From Weissella thailandensis (GTDB lineage Bacteria > Bacillota > Bacilli > Lactobacillales > Lactobacillaceae): a DNA stretch of 64,000 nt. The stretch's first letter is position 1, and each line of letters begins with the position of its first letter. The stretch is taken from contig NZ_BJEC01000005.1 of assembly GCF_005405465.1 (NCBI RefSeq), positions 56,490 to 120,489 of the forward strand, in the 5' to 3' direction. Shown piece after piece: positions 26,942 to 36,675 of this stretch. Under the pieces are notes generated by a model. It was not told where the DNA came from, did no database searches, and saw only the letters and a list, made by a program, of their open reading frames with translations. A program made the translations under genes and the position numbers.

Positions 26942-28438
26942 ATGGCTGAGACTACCGAGAAAAAAATTCGAGTGCGTTACGCACCGTCACCAACTGGACA
27001 TTTACATATTGGAAATGCCCGTACTGCATTATTTAACTGGCTATTTGCCCGTCACCACAATGGTGAATTTATTATCCGTATTGAGGATACAGATCAGACT
27101 CGTAATATTGCAGATGGTGAAAAGTCACAGTTGGATAATTTGACTTGGCTTGGTTTGGACTGGGATGAGTCTCCAGCCAATCCAGGAAAGTATGGTCCTT
27201 ATCGTCAATCTGAACGTCTATCAATTTACAAGCCACTTATTCAAGATTTGTTGGATCGTGGTTTAGCATACCGTTCATTTAAAACCTCAGAAGAATTAGC
27301 TGCTGAACGTGAAGCACAAGTTGCTGCCAAAGAAGCACCACACTATGTATATGAGTACGAAGGCATGACTGATGAAGAAGTTGCTGCTTTCCAAGCTGAT
27401 GCCGAAGCTAAGGGACTACCATATGTTGTTCGCTTCCGTGTTCCTGAGAATAAAGATTATGCTTGGGATGACATTGTTAAGGGACCTATTTCGATTAATT
27501 CATCGACTGTTGGTGGTGACTGGGTCATTCAAAAGGCTGATGGTATGCCAACATACAACTTTGCCGTTGTTGTTGATGACCATATGATGGAAATTTCTCA
27601 CGTATTACGTGGGGATGATCATGTTTCAAACACACCTAAGCAATTGATGATTTATGATGCCTTTGATTGGGAAGCACCAATCTTTGGTCACATGACTTTG
27701 ATCATCAATGCAGATACTGGTAAGAAGTTGTCAAAGCGTGATGAAACTGTTTTGCAATTTATCGAACAATATCGTGCATTAGGTTATCTACCAGAAGCTT
27801 TGTTGAACTTTATCGTTCTACTTGGTTGGTCACCAGTTGGTGAAAAGGAAATCTTTAACAGAAAGCAATTGGTTAAGATTTTCGATGAAAACCGTCTATC
27901 AAAGTCACCAGCTAAATTTGATAATAAAAAGTTGGAGTGGGTCAACAATCAATGGATTAAGACTGCCGATCAAAACATGGTCTTTGATAAGCTAATTGAA
28001 CAATTGGTTTACTCAAAGCTTGTTGATCCAGCAGAGTTGACGGCTGAGAGACTACAATGGTTACGTTCAGTTATGAACATCTATATGGATGGTGTTTCTT
28101 ATACTGCTCAAATCGTGCCATTGATCAAGCCAGTATTCTTTGAGATGCCAGCAGCTACTGATATTCCTGATTCAGCAAAGGAATGGATGAAGGCAGATAA
28201 TGTTAATGATATGTTGAAACTATTCATTGATAAGATTGAAAAGATGCCAGTATTTACAGCAACTGCTATCTTGCATGCAGTTCGTGAAATTCAACATGAA
28301 ATGGATGTTAAGGGTCGCGCATTATGGAATCCATTGCGTATTGCGACAACTCGTGAAGAGCAAGGCCCTAATCTAGGAGAATTGCTTGAGTTGTTAGGTC
28401 GTGAACAAACCTTAGCAAATATTCGTGAGTTCTTATAA
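26942..28438 (+). CDS. gltX: Glutamyl-tRNA synthetase
   Basis: A 498-residue class I synthetase. HIGH-type motif [19 protein letters not shown] (~residues 13-31) and KLSKRD (~258) for KMSKS. In bacteria of this group it charges both tRNA-Glu and tRNA-Gln, the latter being amidated by GatCAB; no glnS is seen here. I used ATG 26942, 11 bases after AAGAGGAG; GTG 26930 lies in that Shine-Dalgarno. A terminator follows. Confidence 0.97.
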   Translation: MAETTEKKIRVRYAPSPTGHLHIGNARTALFNWLFARHHNGEFIIRIEDTDQTRNIADGEKSQLDNLTWLGLDWDESPANPGKYGPYRQSERLSIYKPLIQDLLDRGLAYRSFKTSEELAAEREAQVAAKEAPHYVYEYEGMTDEEVAAFQADAEAKGLPYVVRFRVPENKDYAWDDIVKGPISINSSTVGGDWVIQKADGMPTYNFAVVVDDHMMEISHVLRGDDHVSNTPKQLMIYDAFDWEAPIFGHMTLIINADTGKKLSKRDETVLQFIEQYRALGYLPEALLNFIVLLGWSPVGEKEIFNRKQLVKIFDENRLSKSPAKFDNKKLEWVNNQWIKTADQNMVFDKLIEQLVYSKLVDPAELTAERLQWLRSVMNIYMDGVSYTAQIVPLIKPVFFEMPAATDIPDSAKEWMKADNVNDMLKLFIDKIEKMPVFTATAILHAVREIQHEMDVKGRALWNPLRIATTREEQGPNLGELLELLGREQTLANIREFL

Positions 28439-28453
28439 TAAAAATTTTGAAAG

Positions 28454-28487
28454 GGGTTGGGACAAAATGATTGTTCCAACCCTTTTT
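28454..28487 (+). terminator. Terminator after gltX
   Basis: GGGTTGGGACA (28454-28464) with TGTTCCAACCC (28472-28482), one G-T pair, then TTTTT. Confidence 0.9.
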
Positions 28488-28553
28488 GGCTCACTTTCTT
28501 TTTGCTTAAAAGTCATGTAACTATGTTCGTCAGTATGTTAGAATGTTACTTAG

Positions 28554-28559
28554 TATAAT
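28554..28559 (+). promoter_or_regulatory. Probable -10 of secA
   Basis: TATAAT 45 bases before the secA start; no good -35 at 16-18 bases. Confidence 0.4.
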
Positions 28560-28603
28560 TAGCGATAAATAGCTAATAATGACCGATGAGAGGGAAGATA
28601 AAA

Positions 28604-30970
28604 ATGGCTAATCCATTACGTACAATTATTGAAAGTGATAAAGGAAAATTACGTCGCTTGGGTCGCTTGGCTGATAAAGTGGAAGCCCATGCTGACGAAA
28701 TGGAAGCCTTACCAGATGAAGAATTACAAGCAAAAACGCCATATTTTCGTGACCTGTTAAAGCAGGGTCAAACGTTGGACGATATTTTACCGGAAGCCTT
28801 TGCGGTTGTACGTGAAGGTGCAAAACGTGTTTTGGGGTTATACCCATTCCGTGTCCAAATTATGGGCTCTGCAGTCCTACACGGTGGTAATATCGCCGAA
28901 ATGAAGACCGGTGAAGGAAAAACATTGACTGCGACCATGGCTGTGTATTTGAATGCCTTACCAGAAAAAGGTGTTCATGTTGTGACGGTTAACGAATACC
29001 TAACACAACGAGATGGTGAAGAAATGGGCCAACTATACAAGTGGCTTGGACTTACGGTTGGTATTAACTTAACTGAGTTATCACCAGACGAAAAACGAGC
29101 AGCCTATCTTTGTGATATCACGTATACAACAAACTCAGAGATTGGTTTCGATTATCTGCGTGACAACATGGTTGCACGTAAAGAAGATCGTGTGCAGCGT
29201 GGTTTGAACTTCGCCTTAGTCGATGAGACTGATTCAATTTTAATTGATGAGGCGCGTACACCATTGATTATTTCTGGGGCACCAGCCCAAACGAGTACCC
29301 AATTGTATATTCGTGCTGACCGTTTTGCAAAGTCATTAACTGAAGATGAAGATTTTAAAGTTGATCACGAATCAAAGTCAGTTTTGTTGAATGATTCAGG
29401 AATTGCTAAGGGTGAAAAGTACTTCAATCTAGAAAACCTTTACGGCACAGGAAATGTGGCCTTGACTCATCATATTGATCAAGCTTTGCGTGCTAATTAC
29501 ACCATGTTTAATAACAAGGACTACGTTGTCCGTGATGGTGAAGTTGTCTTAGTTGATGCGTTCTCTGGTCGTATTCAAGAAGGTCGTCGTTTTTCTGATG
29601 GTTTGCACCAAGCTTTGGAGGCTAAAGAGCAAGTACAAATTCAAGAAGATAATCGTGCCATGGCATCAATTACTTATCAAAACTTGTTCCGTCAATATAG
29701 TAAGTTATCTGGTATGACTGGTACCGCTAAGACTGAGGCGGACGAATTCCGTGAGATTTACAATATGGAAATCACAACGATTCCAACCAACAAGCCAATT
29801 CAACGTGTTGACGAACCAGATTTGTTGTACCCTAACTTACGTTCAAAGTTTAATGCGGTACTAGATTTGGTGATTAAATTACATGAAAAAGGCCAGCCAA
29901 TTTTGATTGGTACGGTGGCTGTTGAAACATCAGAATTGTTATCACAGTTATTGGATAAAGCAGGTATCCCACATAATGTGTTGAATGCCAAGAACCATGC
30001 TCGTGAAGCTGAAATTATTGCAAATGCCGGCCAACGTGGCGCCGTGACAATTGCTACCAACATGGCTGGTCGTGGTACCGATATTAAATTAGGCCCGGGT
30101 GTTGCTGATATGGGTGGACTAGCCGTTATTGGTACTGAACGACATGAATCTCGTCGAATTGATAACCAATTGCGTGGTCGTTCTGGACGTCAAGGAGACA
30201 AGGGATACTCACAATTCTTCTTGTCACTAGAAGATGATTTGATGATTCGTTTCGGTGGTGAGCGTATTAAGAATTTGATGGAAAGTATGAATATGGGTGA
30301 TGAGGATGCAGTTATCCGTAACGGTCTAATTACTCGTTCTGTTGAATCTGCTCAAAAGCGTGTTGAGGGAAATAACTATGACTCTCGTAAGCACGTGTTG
30401 CAGTACGATGATGTCATGTCACAACAACGTAACGCTTTTTATTCAAACCGAAACCAGGTTATCGACGAAGAAAAATCATTACGTGATGTCCTATTACCAA
30501 TGGTTGAACGTACGATACATCGGGTAGTTAAGAATCAAACAAATGGTAAGCCAAAAGACTGGCACCTTGATGCAATTGTTGAATTTGCTCAGTCAACGAT
30601 TGTCCCTGTTGATTCAATCACAGTTGCTGATTTACAAGGTAAGTCAGCACAGGAAATTGAGAATGAAATCTATCGTCGTGCCAAGGAAATGTATGATGAA
30701 AAGCGTCACGCCCTTGGGGATGATGAGGAACGGCTATTGCAATTTACCCGTGTCGTTATTTTGCGTGTGGTTGATTCGCAATGGACGGATCATATGGAAG
30801 CAATGAATCAATTACGTGATTCTATTCAGCTACGTGGTTATGGACAGTTGAATCCATTGATCGAGTACCAAAACGAAGGTTTCCGTATGTTCGATGAGAT
30901 GATTGCGGGCGTTGAATATGATGTTACGCGACTATTTATGAAGTCAGAAATCCGGCAAAATGTGCGGTAA
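28604..30970 (+). CDS. secA: Preprotein translocase ATPase SecA
   Basis: A 788-residue motor for Sec-dependent export. Visible: Walker A region [13 protein letters not shown] (~residue 100), DEAD-like [21 protein letters not shown] (~207), [21 protein letters not shown] and RSGRQGDKG helicase motifs. It ends [11 protein letters not shown], so the C-terminal linker and Cys-rich SecB/zinc domain are absent, as in other lactobacilli. ATG 28604 follows GAGAGGG. prfB follows as in nearly all Firmicutes; hpf, often upstream, is not here. Confidence 0.97.
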   Translation: MANPLRTIIESDKGKLRRLGRLADKVEAHADEMEALPDEELQAKTPYFRDLLKQGQTLDDILPEAFAVVREGAKRVLGLYPFRVQIMGSAVLHGGNIAEMKTGEGKTLTATMAVYLNALPEKGVHVVTVNEYLTQRDGEEMGQLYKWLGLTVGINLTELSPDEKRAAYLCDITYTTNSEIGFDYLRDNMVARKEDRVQRGLNFALVDETDSILIDEARTPLIISGAPAQTSTQLYIRADRFAKSLTEDEDFKVDHESKSVLLNDSGIAKGEKYFNLENLYGTGNVALTHHIDQALRANYTMFNNKDYVVRDGEVVLVDAFSGRIQEGRRFSDGLHQALEAKEQVQIQEDNRAMASITYQNLFRQYSKLSGMTGTAKTEADEFREIYNMEITTIPTNKPIQRVDEPDLLYPNLRSKFNAVLDLVIKLHEKGQPILIGTVAVETSELLSQLLDKAGIPHNVLNAKNHAREAEIIANAGQRGAVTIATNMAGRGTDIKLGPGVADMGGLAVIGTERHESRRIDNQLRGRSGRQGDKGYSQFFLSLEDDLMIRFGGERIKNLMESMNMGDEDAVIRNGLITRSVESAQKRVEGNNYDSRKHVLQYDDVMSQQRNAFYSNRNQVIDEEKSLRDVLLPMVERTIHRVVKNQTNGKPKDWHLDAIVEFAQSTIVPVDSITVADLQGKSAQEIENEIYRRAKEMYDEKRHALGDDEERLLQFTRVVILRVVDSQWTDHMEAMNQLRDSIQLRGYGQLNPLIEYQNEGFRMFDEMIAGVEYDVTRLFMKSEIRQNVR

Positions 30971-31032
30971 GCAGACATTTATTGAAACAAAATCTTACAA
31001 TCAAGATTGATGAATAATGTTTTGGTTGGGCG

Positions 31033-31075
31033 AGCCCGGAATCTGACGGTGGTAATTGTTGGATTGCGGGCTTTT
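31033..31075 (+). terminator. Hairpin between secA and prfB (terminator or attenuator)
   Basis: AGCCCGGAAT (31033-31042) with ATTGCGGGCT (31063-31072), one mismatch, then TTTT. The loop is 20 bases. It lies 77 bases before the prfB start, so prfB may depend on read-through. Confidence 0.6.
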
Positions 31076-31151
31076 GATGTGTTGGCAGACGTTAAATTCT
31101 GCGCACAAATAGGCCTGACATTCATTTGTGAACTCTTGCAAGGAGGAAATA

Positions 31152-32267
31152 ATGGAAATATCTGAAGCACGTCGCCGATTAGCTGACATGTCAGCAGAGA
31201 TAGATAAGTTCGGTGACTCGCTAGACCTAGAGGCATTGAATGATGAAATTGCGGCTAATGAAGCGAAAATGGTTGAACCTGACTTTTGGCAAGATAATGT
31301 CGCTGCACAAAAAGTTATTGACGAGAATAACGTGTTAAAAGGGCGTCGTGACAATTATTTAAAGCTTGCAAACAGTGCTGAAAATGTCGAGGCGGCGATA
31401 GACTTATTAAGCGAAAGCTATGATGAGGATATGGCAACAGAAATGTCAGATGATTTGGAAAAATTAAGTGACGATTTGTCTGCCTATCGTTTAACGCAAT
31501 TACTCAATGAGCCTTATGATAAAAATAATGCGATTTTGGAGATTCATCCCGGTTCAGGTGGTACAGAGTCAGCGGATTGGGGAGCTAATCTACAACGTAT
31601 GTATACACGTTGGGCTGAGCAGCATGGTTTTAAAGTTGATATTATGGACTATCATCCGGGGGATGTCGCTGGTGTTGATTCGGTAACCTTAATGATTACT
31701 GGTCATAATGCCTATGGATATCTTCGTTCTGAACGTGGTGTTCATCGTTTTGTACGTATTTCACCATTTGATTCAGCTGGTCGTCGTCACACATCATTCG
31801 TTTCAATCGATGTGATGCCAGAATTAGATGATTCAGTCGAAGTAGATATAAATCCGGCGGACGTAAAAATGGATGTTTATCGAGCATCGGGTGCAGGTGG
31901 GCAGCACATTAACAAGACGTCTTCAGCTGTTCGTTTGACTCATATACCAACGGGAATCGTGGTTGCCTCGCAGCAACAGCGTTCGCAATTCCAAAACAAA
32001 GATACAGCGTATGCCATGTTGCGGGCAAAATTGTATCAGTTAGAAATGGATAAAAAGGAACAAGAACGTGCCGCAATTGCGGGTGACCATTTAGAAAATG
32101 GATGGGGATCACAGATTCGGTCGTATGTTTTCCAGCCATATCGAATGGTTAAAGATCATCGCGATGGTTTTGAGTCGGGGAACCCGCAAGGAGTCATGGA
32201 TGGTGATTTAGACCCATTTATTAATGCTTATTTACGGTGGCGTTTAGCAGAACAAAATCCAGAATAA
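31152..32267 (+). CDS. prfB: Peptide chain release factor 2, without programmed frameshift
   Basis: A 371-residue RF2 that ends translation at UGA and UAA. The catalytic GGQ is in RASGAGGQHINKTSSAVR (~residue 250) and the stop-codon tripeptide SPF in VRISPFDSAGRR. In most bacteria an in-frame UGA near codon 25 forces a +1 shift (CUU UGA C). Here the equivalent place reads TCG CTA GAC CTA GAG and the gene is a single open frame, so that autoregulation is lost. ATG 31152 follows AAGGAGG. Confidence 0.95.
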   Translation: MEISEARRRLADMSAEIDKFGDSLDLEALNDEIAANEAKMVEPDFWQDNVAAQKVIDENNVLKGRRDNYLKLANSAENVEAAIDLLSESYDEDMATEMSDDLEKLSDDLSAYRLTQLLNEPYDKNNAILEIHPGSGGTESADWGANLQRMYTRWAEQHGFKVDIMDYHPGDVAGVDSVTLMITGHNAYGYLRSERGVHRFVRISPFDSAGRRHTSFVSIDVMPELDDSVEVDINPADVKMDVYRASGAGGQHINKTSSAVRLTHIPTGIVVASQQQRSQFQNKDTAYAMLRAKLYQLEMDKKEQERAAIAGDHLENGWGSQIRSYVFQPYRMVKDHRDGFESGNPQGVMDGDLDPFINAYLRWRLAEQNPE

Positions 32268-32276
32268 TATAATAAA

Positions 32277-32320
32277 ACATAAATAGACCGGGACACTTCA
32301 TTGTCCCGGTCTATTTATGT
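32277..32320. terminator. Bidirectional terminator between prfB and femX
   Basis: A 19-bp perfect stem, 32277-32295 with 32302-32320, with AGACCGGGACA at its top and A/T-rich flanks usable from both sides. Confidence 0.95.
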
Positions 32321-32355
32321 TTAAATGTACGTCAAAGCTTTTTGACGCACTATCT

Positions 32356-33372
32356 CTATTTACGTACTAGTTCAGTATAGGCATCTTCATCAAGCACCAA
32401 GTCGATTTCACCAATGTATTCTAGTGGATCCGCTTTAATGAAGGTGTGCTTAAAGACATAAAGGCCATCATCGGTTGATTGTGATTCAATACCACCCATA
32501 TCATATAATTCAACGCCCTCATCAAGCGCCCATTGAATCATGGCAGTTTGTACAGCGTAAGGTGCGTAGTAAGTAGGACCATCATTTGATCCTGCATACA
32601 TATACCAGATTTTACGGCCGTATTTAAAGCCGATACCAGTTGACAATAATTCACCTTCACGTTCAGCAATATAAACACGCATGATATCGCTATCGCCAAA
32701 AGCATCACGCATTCGTTCAAAGTAATCTTTTGGACGATATGTAATGCCGTGACGGTTGGCCATATTGACGTAAGTTTCATAAAAAGCATCCATTGCAGCG
32801 GTATCACTACCATAACGAACGGTTACGCCATCACGCATTGGTCGCTTTAACTTTGATTTTGTTTTTGAGGGATACAAATCAAAAGTTTCTTTGGCATCTG
32901 GCTTTGTCTTTAAGTCCAAGACCATGTTTAGTCGTGGTTGAATTGTTGCGTGCATCCCTTCATCAGCAACATTACGATTACGAGTTTCAAATCCGCGGGC
33001 TTGTAGTTGTTCGTTTAATTCATCCGAATAGACAACCTCTGGATCCATTCGGATCACATAGGCATTATCATCGGCGATGGCCTTTTTTGCTTCAACCATT
33101 AATTTTTCTAATAAATCAAGGTCAGTAATATCCATCACAGGACCTTTTGAAGCATAAGCAAATTTTTTACCTAATTTTGTTTGGGTCAATAACATTGAAA
33201 TTGCGGCAATGATATTACCAGATTCATCGGTCACATATGCATAGCGGGGTTCCCAATTATTTTTAATTTTTGCCCAACCTAAATCTTGTCCGACTTGACC
33301 ATAGGGTGAATGTTGCACAAATTCTTCATATTTTTTGACAGCTGCCGTGTCATTTAAATCTAAAACGGGCAT
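32356..33372 (-). CDS. femX: FemX, UDP-MurNAc-pentapeptide alanyltransferase
   Basis: A 338-residue FemABX transferase adding the first residue (Ala in Weissella) of the peptidoglycan cross-bridge to the lysine of the precursor, from aminoacyl-tRNA. Two GNAT-like domains. From memory, the sequence (MPVLDLNDTAAVKKYEEF, SPYGQVGQDLGWAKIKNNWEP, LYPSKTKSKLKRP, YYAPYAVQ-MIQWALD, DMGGIESQSTDDGLYVFKH) closely resembles the structurally studied FemX of W. viridescens. AAGGAT precedes its start on the minus strand. Monocistronic. Confidence 0.93.
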   Translation of the reverse strand: MPVLDLNDTAAVKKYEEFVQHSPYGQVGQDLGWAKIKNNWEPRYAYVTDESGNIIAAISMLLTQTKLGKKFAYASKGPVMDITDLDLLEKLMVEAKKAIADDNAYVIRMDPEVVYSDELNEQLQARGFETRNRNVADEGMHATIQPRLNMVLDLKTKPDAKETFDLYPSKTKSKLKRPMRDGVTVRYGSDTAAMDAFYETYVNMANRHGITYRPKDYFERMRDAFGDSDIMRVYIAEREGELLSTGIGFKYGRKIWYMYAGSNDGPTYYAPYAVQTAMIQWALDEGVELYDMGGIESQSTDDGLYVFKHTFIKADPLEYIGEIDLVLDEDAYTELVRK

Positions 33373-33452
33373 GTTATCCTTCTTTCTTCAGTAAATAGCT
33401 AATTTAGATCTCCTTATGAATTATAACATAGGCAATAAAATAGTTTTTAGCG

Positions 33453-33458
33453 TATAAT
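33453..33458 (+). promoter_or_regulatory. -10 element placing transcription start at the next ATG
   Basis: TATAAT ends 7 bases before ATG 33466 and overlaps the alternative ATG 33457. No convincing Shine-Dalgarno or -35 is visible. Confidence 0.5.
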
Positions 33459-33465
33459 GAGATAT

Positions 33466-34236
33466 ATGGAAACTATTAAATCAACAAAGAATAGCCGTGT
33501 CAAAACATGGCAGAAGTTACAGACTAAAAAAGGTCGCCTAGCAAGTGGTACGTATTTACTTGATGGTTGGCATTTAGTACAAGAAGCAATTACACATGAT
33601 GGTAAGTTACACGCAGTTATGGGAACGGCAGAACAACTAGCAGAACACCAGGAGGAATTACCACTAGGTGTACCCGTTTTTGAAATTACAGAAGAAATTG
33701 CGAAAAAACTATCTGATTTGGTGACGCCCCAAGGTATTTTTGCCGAGGTTTCATTACCTAATGCAACGCGTGAACCACAGTTTATTCATGATGGTGCTTG
33801 GTTGTTTTTGGATGCAATTCAAGATCCAGGTAATGTTGGTACGATGGTTAGAACAGCAGATGCTGCTGGTTTTGCCGGGGTCGTCTTTGGATATGGGTCG
33901 GTTGATCCATATTCACCTAAAGCACTACGCGCTATGCAAGGATCACAATTTCACTTAACAACAACAACTGGTGATTTAACAGACTGGACTGCTTCATTTA
34001 CACAGAATGGTATGAACGTCTATGGTACCCAGTTAGATCCGGAAGCTGCCGATGTCTTTACAGTACCGGCACAAACACAATTTGCTTTGATTATGGGGAA
34101 TGAAGGGCAAGGTATGCAACCGGAATTGGCCCAAATGACCACTAAGAATCTATATATTCCAATATCTGGTCAGGCAGAATCATTAAATGTGGCAGTTGCA
34201 GCAGGGGTTGCGATGTTTGCATTAAAGGCTCGTTAA
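33466..34236 (+). CDS. TrmH/SpoU-family RNA 2'-O-methyltransferase (YsgA-like)
   Basis: A 256-residue SPOUT enzyme. The knotted SAM site shows LDAIQDPGNVGTMVRTADAAGF (~residues 108-130), MGNEGQGM (~208) and IPISGQAESLNVAVAAGVAMF (~225-245). The N-terminal part (STKNSRVKTWQKLQTKKGR) is the RNA-binding L30-like domain. Target is probably rRNA; which site is unknown. In Bacillus ysgA lies just before pheST, as here (with four genes intervening). The start appears leaderless (see the -10 entry). Confidence 0.88.
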   Translation: METIKSTKNSRVKTWQKLQTKKGRLASGTYLLDGWHLVQEAITHDGKLHAVMGTAEQLAEHQEELPLGVPVFEITEEIAKKLSDLVTPQGIFAEVSLPNATREPQFIHDGAWLFLDAIQDPGNVGTMVRTADAAGFAGVVFGYGSVDPYSPKALRAMQGSQFHLTTTTGDLTDWTASFTQNGMNVYGTQLDPEAADVFTVPAQTQFALIMGNEGQGMQPELAQMTTKNLYIPISGQAESLNVAVAAGVAMFALKAR

Positions 34237-34278
34237 AGTTTTTTAAAGTAATCTAAGTTTGTGCGAGGGGGAAGAGCA

Positions 34279-34758
34279 ATGTTAGATTGGCAAAAAGATA
34301 AAGTATATAGTGATATTGTAAAAGATTTATTGTCACATCCACAAGTACAGGAAATGGCAAATTATACACAACATCACCACTCAGATCGATTAACACACTG
34401 TATTACGGTTTCTTATGTTAGTTATCGTTTAGCTTTACGCTTTGGCTTAAATGCTACCGCAGTTGCGCGTGCAGGAATCTTACATGATTTGTTTTTCTAT
34501 GATTGGCGTGAAACAAAGTTTGAACTAGGATCACATGCGTTTATTCATCCACGAGTTGCCTTGCGTAATGCCGAGAAAATAACAAATCTTTCTCCAATGG
34601 AAAAAGATATTATTTTGAAGCATATGTGGGGAGCTACAAGTGAGTTACCACATTATCGTGAAAGTCTATTAGTTGACTTGGTTGATGATTATTTGGCAAT
34701 TGCTGAATTCTTCTCGCCAGCTTCTGCTAGAATGAAGCGTTTATTTCACACAAACTAA
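34279..34758 (+). CDS. HD-domain phosphohydrolase, unknown substrate
   Basis: A 159-residue HD protein. Metal ligands: His in HHHSDRLTHCITVSYVSY (~residue 36), the HD pair in AGILHDLFFYDW (~73), and a later Asp in LVDLVDDYLA. ATG 34279 follows GAGGGGGAAG. It lies 42 bases after the methyltransferase and is probably co-transcribed. Substrate (nucleotide or cyclic nucleotide) cannot be told. Confidence 0.82.
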   Translation: MLDWQKDKVYSDIVKDLLSHPQVQEMANYTQHHHSDRLTHCITVSYVSYRLALRFGLNATAVARAGILHDLFFYDWRETKFELGSHAFIHPRVALRNAEKITNLSPMEKDIILKHMWGATSELPHYRESLLVDLVDDYLAIAEFFSPASARMKRLFHTN

Positions 34759-34848
34759 TAAAAAAGAGCGCGAAACAAAAGGACTCAGACTTTTGGAACG
34801 CGTTTATGCTATAAAACTTACAAGCTTCTAATGAATACATGCTAAGCA

Positions 34849-34890
34849 AAAAAGGAGATTGAGACTCAAATAAGTCTCAATCTCCTTTTT
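34849..34890. terminator. Bidirectional terminator between HD gene and MFS gene
   Basis: An 18-bp perfect stem (34849-34866 with 34873-34890), AAAAAGGAGATTGAGACT at the left, with A run before and T run after. Confidence 0.95.
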
Positions 34891-34905
34891 GTATTTAAAT
34901 GTAAA

Positions 34906-36087
34906 TTATCGCGCGCTCACTTTCCGACCATGAATAAAGCAATATAAGACAATACCAATTAGGGCAATCACTGCCATTACGATAAATAAGTTTTGGTAAC
35001 CAAGGAATGGTTGGACAAAGCCAATCATAGAAGGACCAAATCCTAATGCAAATTCATAGCAGATGAAGTAAGTAGCGGTTGTTTGAGTCAATCGTTCGGC
35101 AGGGACCATTTGGGTGGTCGTTGTTTGAATGGCAGATTGGAAATTTCCAAATCCAAATCCAATTAGGATAGCCGCTAATAGCATCAGCCAACCATTTGAC
35201 ATTTTGCCAAGGATGAATAAGCCGATAGCTAAGATCACTAATGCGGGATAGACAACGTAATTTTCGTTTTTCTTATCCATTAGACGGCCCACGACTGGAC
35301 GTGACACTAGAATTGCCAAGGAATAGACTAAGAAAAAGTACGATGCAAAGGTGACTAGGTTTAAGTCACTGGCATAAAAGTCTAGTTCAGATTGTAGCGC
35401 TGCATAACCAAATGTTACAAAACCAAGGGTCAGTGAGATACCGAGAACTTTTGGTTCAATCAAGGTACGTAAGCTAAATTTTTTACTAGTTGGTGTTGCT
35501 TGAATCGTTACTTTGTTGGCATCAATTAGAAATGAAGCAATCAGTGCGATAATTCCTGTAAAAAATTCTAACCAAAATAAGACGGTGTAAGAATAATGTT
35601 GTTCGATTAGTAAGGCAAAGAAGGGACCAAAGGCAGTTCCTAAAATCGTCGCTAATGAGAAATAAGCAATTCCTTCAGCGCGTCGTGCAGCTGGAATTAC
35701 GTTGATGACTGCGGTATTGGTAACTGTTCCAGTTAAACCAACTGCTAATCCTTGAATAAAGCGGATAATCAACAGATAGATGATACCACCTTCATATTGA
35801 TAAGCGAGAAGGATTGGCACGAGAATCACCATGCTTAAAATAGTTAAATTTTTAGCACGAAACTTTGCTGTCATAATACCAGCACTAAAACGAGCAACCA
35901 TGGTACCAATAATCGTCATACCAGTAATCAAGCCAGCCATTGTTGTACTAACATGATAGGTATTAACCGAATAGGGACCAATGATGACAAACAGACTATA
36001 AAACGTCATCATACTGAGAATTTGAATAATAAATAATTGAATAAAAGTTGCATTAAAAATGCTAGGGGAGTCAATGCTTGACGTAAT
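34906..36087 (-). CDS. MFS efflux transporter, apparent ATT start
   Basis: Twelve-helix MFS protein. From the first ATG (36012) it would be 368 residues but begin inside helix 1. The same frame is open upstream with no ATG, GTG or TTG back to TAG 36103-36105, and codes for MFS-like N-terminal sequence (TSSIDSPSIFNATFIQLFII). ATT at 36085-36087 sits 6 bases after AGAAAGATAGG and about 18 bases after the expected transcription start, giving a normal 393 residues. Motif A is GLITGMTIIGTMVARFSAGIM. Divergent from an HxlR regulator. Substrate unknown. If ATT is not used, the gene is 34906-36012. Confidence 0.75.
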   Translation of the reverse strand: MTSSIDSPSIFNATFIQLFIIQILSMMTFYSLFVIIGPYSVNTYHVSTTMAGLITGMTIIGTMVARFSAGIMTAKFRAKNLTILSMVILVPILLAYQYEGGIIYLLIIRFIQGLAVGLTGTVTNTAVINVIPAARRAEGIAYFSLATILGTAFGPFFALLIEQHYSYTVLFWLEFFTGIIALIASFLIDANKVTIQATPTSKKFSLRTLIEPKVLGISLTLGFVTFGYAALQSELDFYASDLNLVTFASYFFLVYSLAILVSRPVVGRLMDKKNENYVVYPALVILAIGLFILGKMSNGWLMLLAAILIGFGFGNFQSAIQTTTTQMVPAERLTQTTATYFICYEFALGFGPSMIGFVQPFLGYQNLFIVMAVIALIGIVLYCFIHGRKVSAR

Positions 36088-36111
36088 ACTATACCTATCT
36101 TTCTAAAATTT

Positions 36112-36140
36112 TTTCTAAATAAGTATACACCATCTGTCAA
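36112..36140 (-). promoter_or_regulatory. Promoter of the leftward MFS gene
   Basis: On the minus strand TTGACA (36140-36135), 17 bases, TAGAAA (36117-36112). Predicted start is near 36105, just before the Shine-Dalgarno of the ATT-initiated frame. Confidence 0.6.
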
Positions 36141-36277
36141 ATCAACTCTTTTCGTGCTTAACAAATGACGATATAATACAACATGTGGGAGTTAGAAGTT
36201 ATTCCGTGCATTTTTTGTAAGTAAAGCATAGAATGAATATACGAGAAGAGAAATTAAGCTAGTTAAGGAGAAAAAAT

Positions 36278-36637
36278 ATGGTAGTTGTAACCGATAAGAC
36301 GACCGATGCAACACAATTATGTGAAAACAAGCTTTGTGATAAGTTTGTCGCAACTTTTGAAATTTTAGGTCGTAAATGGAATGGTATGATTATTGAAACA
36401 TTGTTAGTCAATGGTCCACGCCGTTTTAAGGACTTAGCGCAATCAGTATCAAAGTGTTCTGATCGTGTCTTAGTGGAGCGTCTGAAGGAATTGGAAACTG
36501 CAGATATTGTTGAACGTCGTACGTATGATGATTCAGCTTTGATTGAATATGCGTTGACACCACGTGGTGAATCAATGCGTGATATGATGACGGCTATTCA
36601 TGAGTGGTCAGATCAGTGGCAATGCTCTGAAAAATAG
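36278..36637 (+). CDS. HxlR-family transcriptional regulator
   Basis: A 119-residue winged-helix protein: CDKFVATFEILGRKWNGMIIETLLVNGPRRFKDLAQSV (~20-57), recognition helix CSDRVLVERLKELE, and wing YALTPRGESMRDMM. It carries cysteines in CENKLC, CSD and at the C-terminus (WQCSEK); some HxlR relatives (YodB) sense thiol stress through such cysteines. It is divergent from the MFS exporter and probably controls it. AAGGAG precedes ATG 36278; a TATAAT lies at 36172-36177. Confidence 0.88.
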   Translation: MVVVTDKTTDATQLCENKLCDKFVATFEILGRKWNGMIIETLLVNGPRRFKDLAQSVSKCSDRVLVERLKELETADIVERRTYDDSALIEYALTPRGESMRDMMTAIHEWSDQWQCSEK

Positions 36638-36641
36638 GAAC

Positions 36642-36669
36642 TTGAAAAGTTAAAATAAAGTTGTACAAT
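36642..36669 (+). promoter_or_regulatory. Promoter of the pheST T-box leader
   Basis: TTGAAA (36642-36647), 16 bases, TACAAT (36664-36669). Confidence 0.65.
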
Positions 36670-36675
36670 GAAGCA

